DNA of 5,479 bases, from the NCBI GenBank assembly GCA_903930745.1, contig CAIYZX010000657.1, positions 1 to 5,479 of the forward strand. Direction: 5' to 3'. Below are positions 5,455 through 5,479 of the stretch, one piece after another. The notes under the pieces were generated by a model. It searched no databases and had not been told where the DNA came from. It saw only the letters and a list, made by a program, of their open reading frames with translations. The stretch comes from an uncultured Chloroflexota bacterium (GTDB lineage Bacteria > Chloroflexota > Limnocylindria > Limnocylindrales > CSP1-4). The position numbers were made by a program, and so were the translations under genes. Every line of letters begins with the position of its first letter. Position 1 is the first letter of the stretch.

Positions 5455-5479
5455 ACCTGGTCTGCGGCTCGTCGTCCGT

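Overview
This is a GC-rich, gene-dense bacterial window with little intergenic DNA. It uses GTG as well as ATG starts and strong AGGAGG ribosome binding sites, and its encoded proteins are rich in Ala, Pro and Thr. The style (lipoproteins with a Thr/Pro/Ala-rich stalk, proline-rich N-terminal tails on small membrane proteins, secreted Ig/FN3 proteins with a C-terminal membrane anchor) would fit a high-GC Chloroflexota lineage such as the Limnocylindria, or an actinobacterium. That placement is an inference from style only; there is no marker gene.

Layout. (1) Positions 3-155 (+) hold the last 50 codons of a Cys-dependent protein phosphatase of the dual-specificity/tyrosine phosphatase type, cut by the window edge just inside its CX5R active-site loop. 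(2) 266-1186 (+) is a lipoprotein of unrecognised fold with an exact 30-bp tandem duplication. (3) 1253-2197 and 2194-2859 (+) encode two cysteine-free membrane proteins that overlap by 4 bases. They share one plan: one membrane helix, a helical domain outside the membrane, then two closely spaced helices. The first also has a proline-rich cytoplasmic tail. (4) 2909-2938 is a strong GC-rich hairpin between convergent genes, probably a terminator serving both strands. (5) 2989-5424 (-) is an 811-residue secreted, membrane-anchored modular protein: signal peptide, Ig-like domain, Pro-rich linker, Ig-like (Big) domain, nidogen-like NIDO domain, FN3, putative-Ig (He_PIG-type) domain, C-terminal membrane helix. 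Its 12 cysteines fall in six pairs, nearly all within recognisable modules.

The four complete genes all encode cell-envelope or surface proteins. The + strand genes could be one transcription unit or two: there are weak promoter-like sequences before the lipoprotein and before the membrane pair. The large surface protein runs in the opposite direction as its own unit, so no functional link to the others is shown. There are no RNA genes, insertion sequences, CRISPR arrays or recombination sites that I can see. The strongest candidates for something undescribed are the overlapping membrane-protein pair and the domain arrangement of the NIDO protein.
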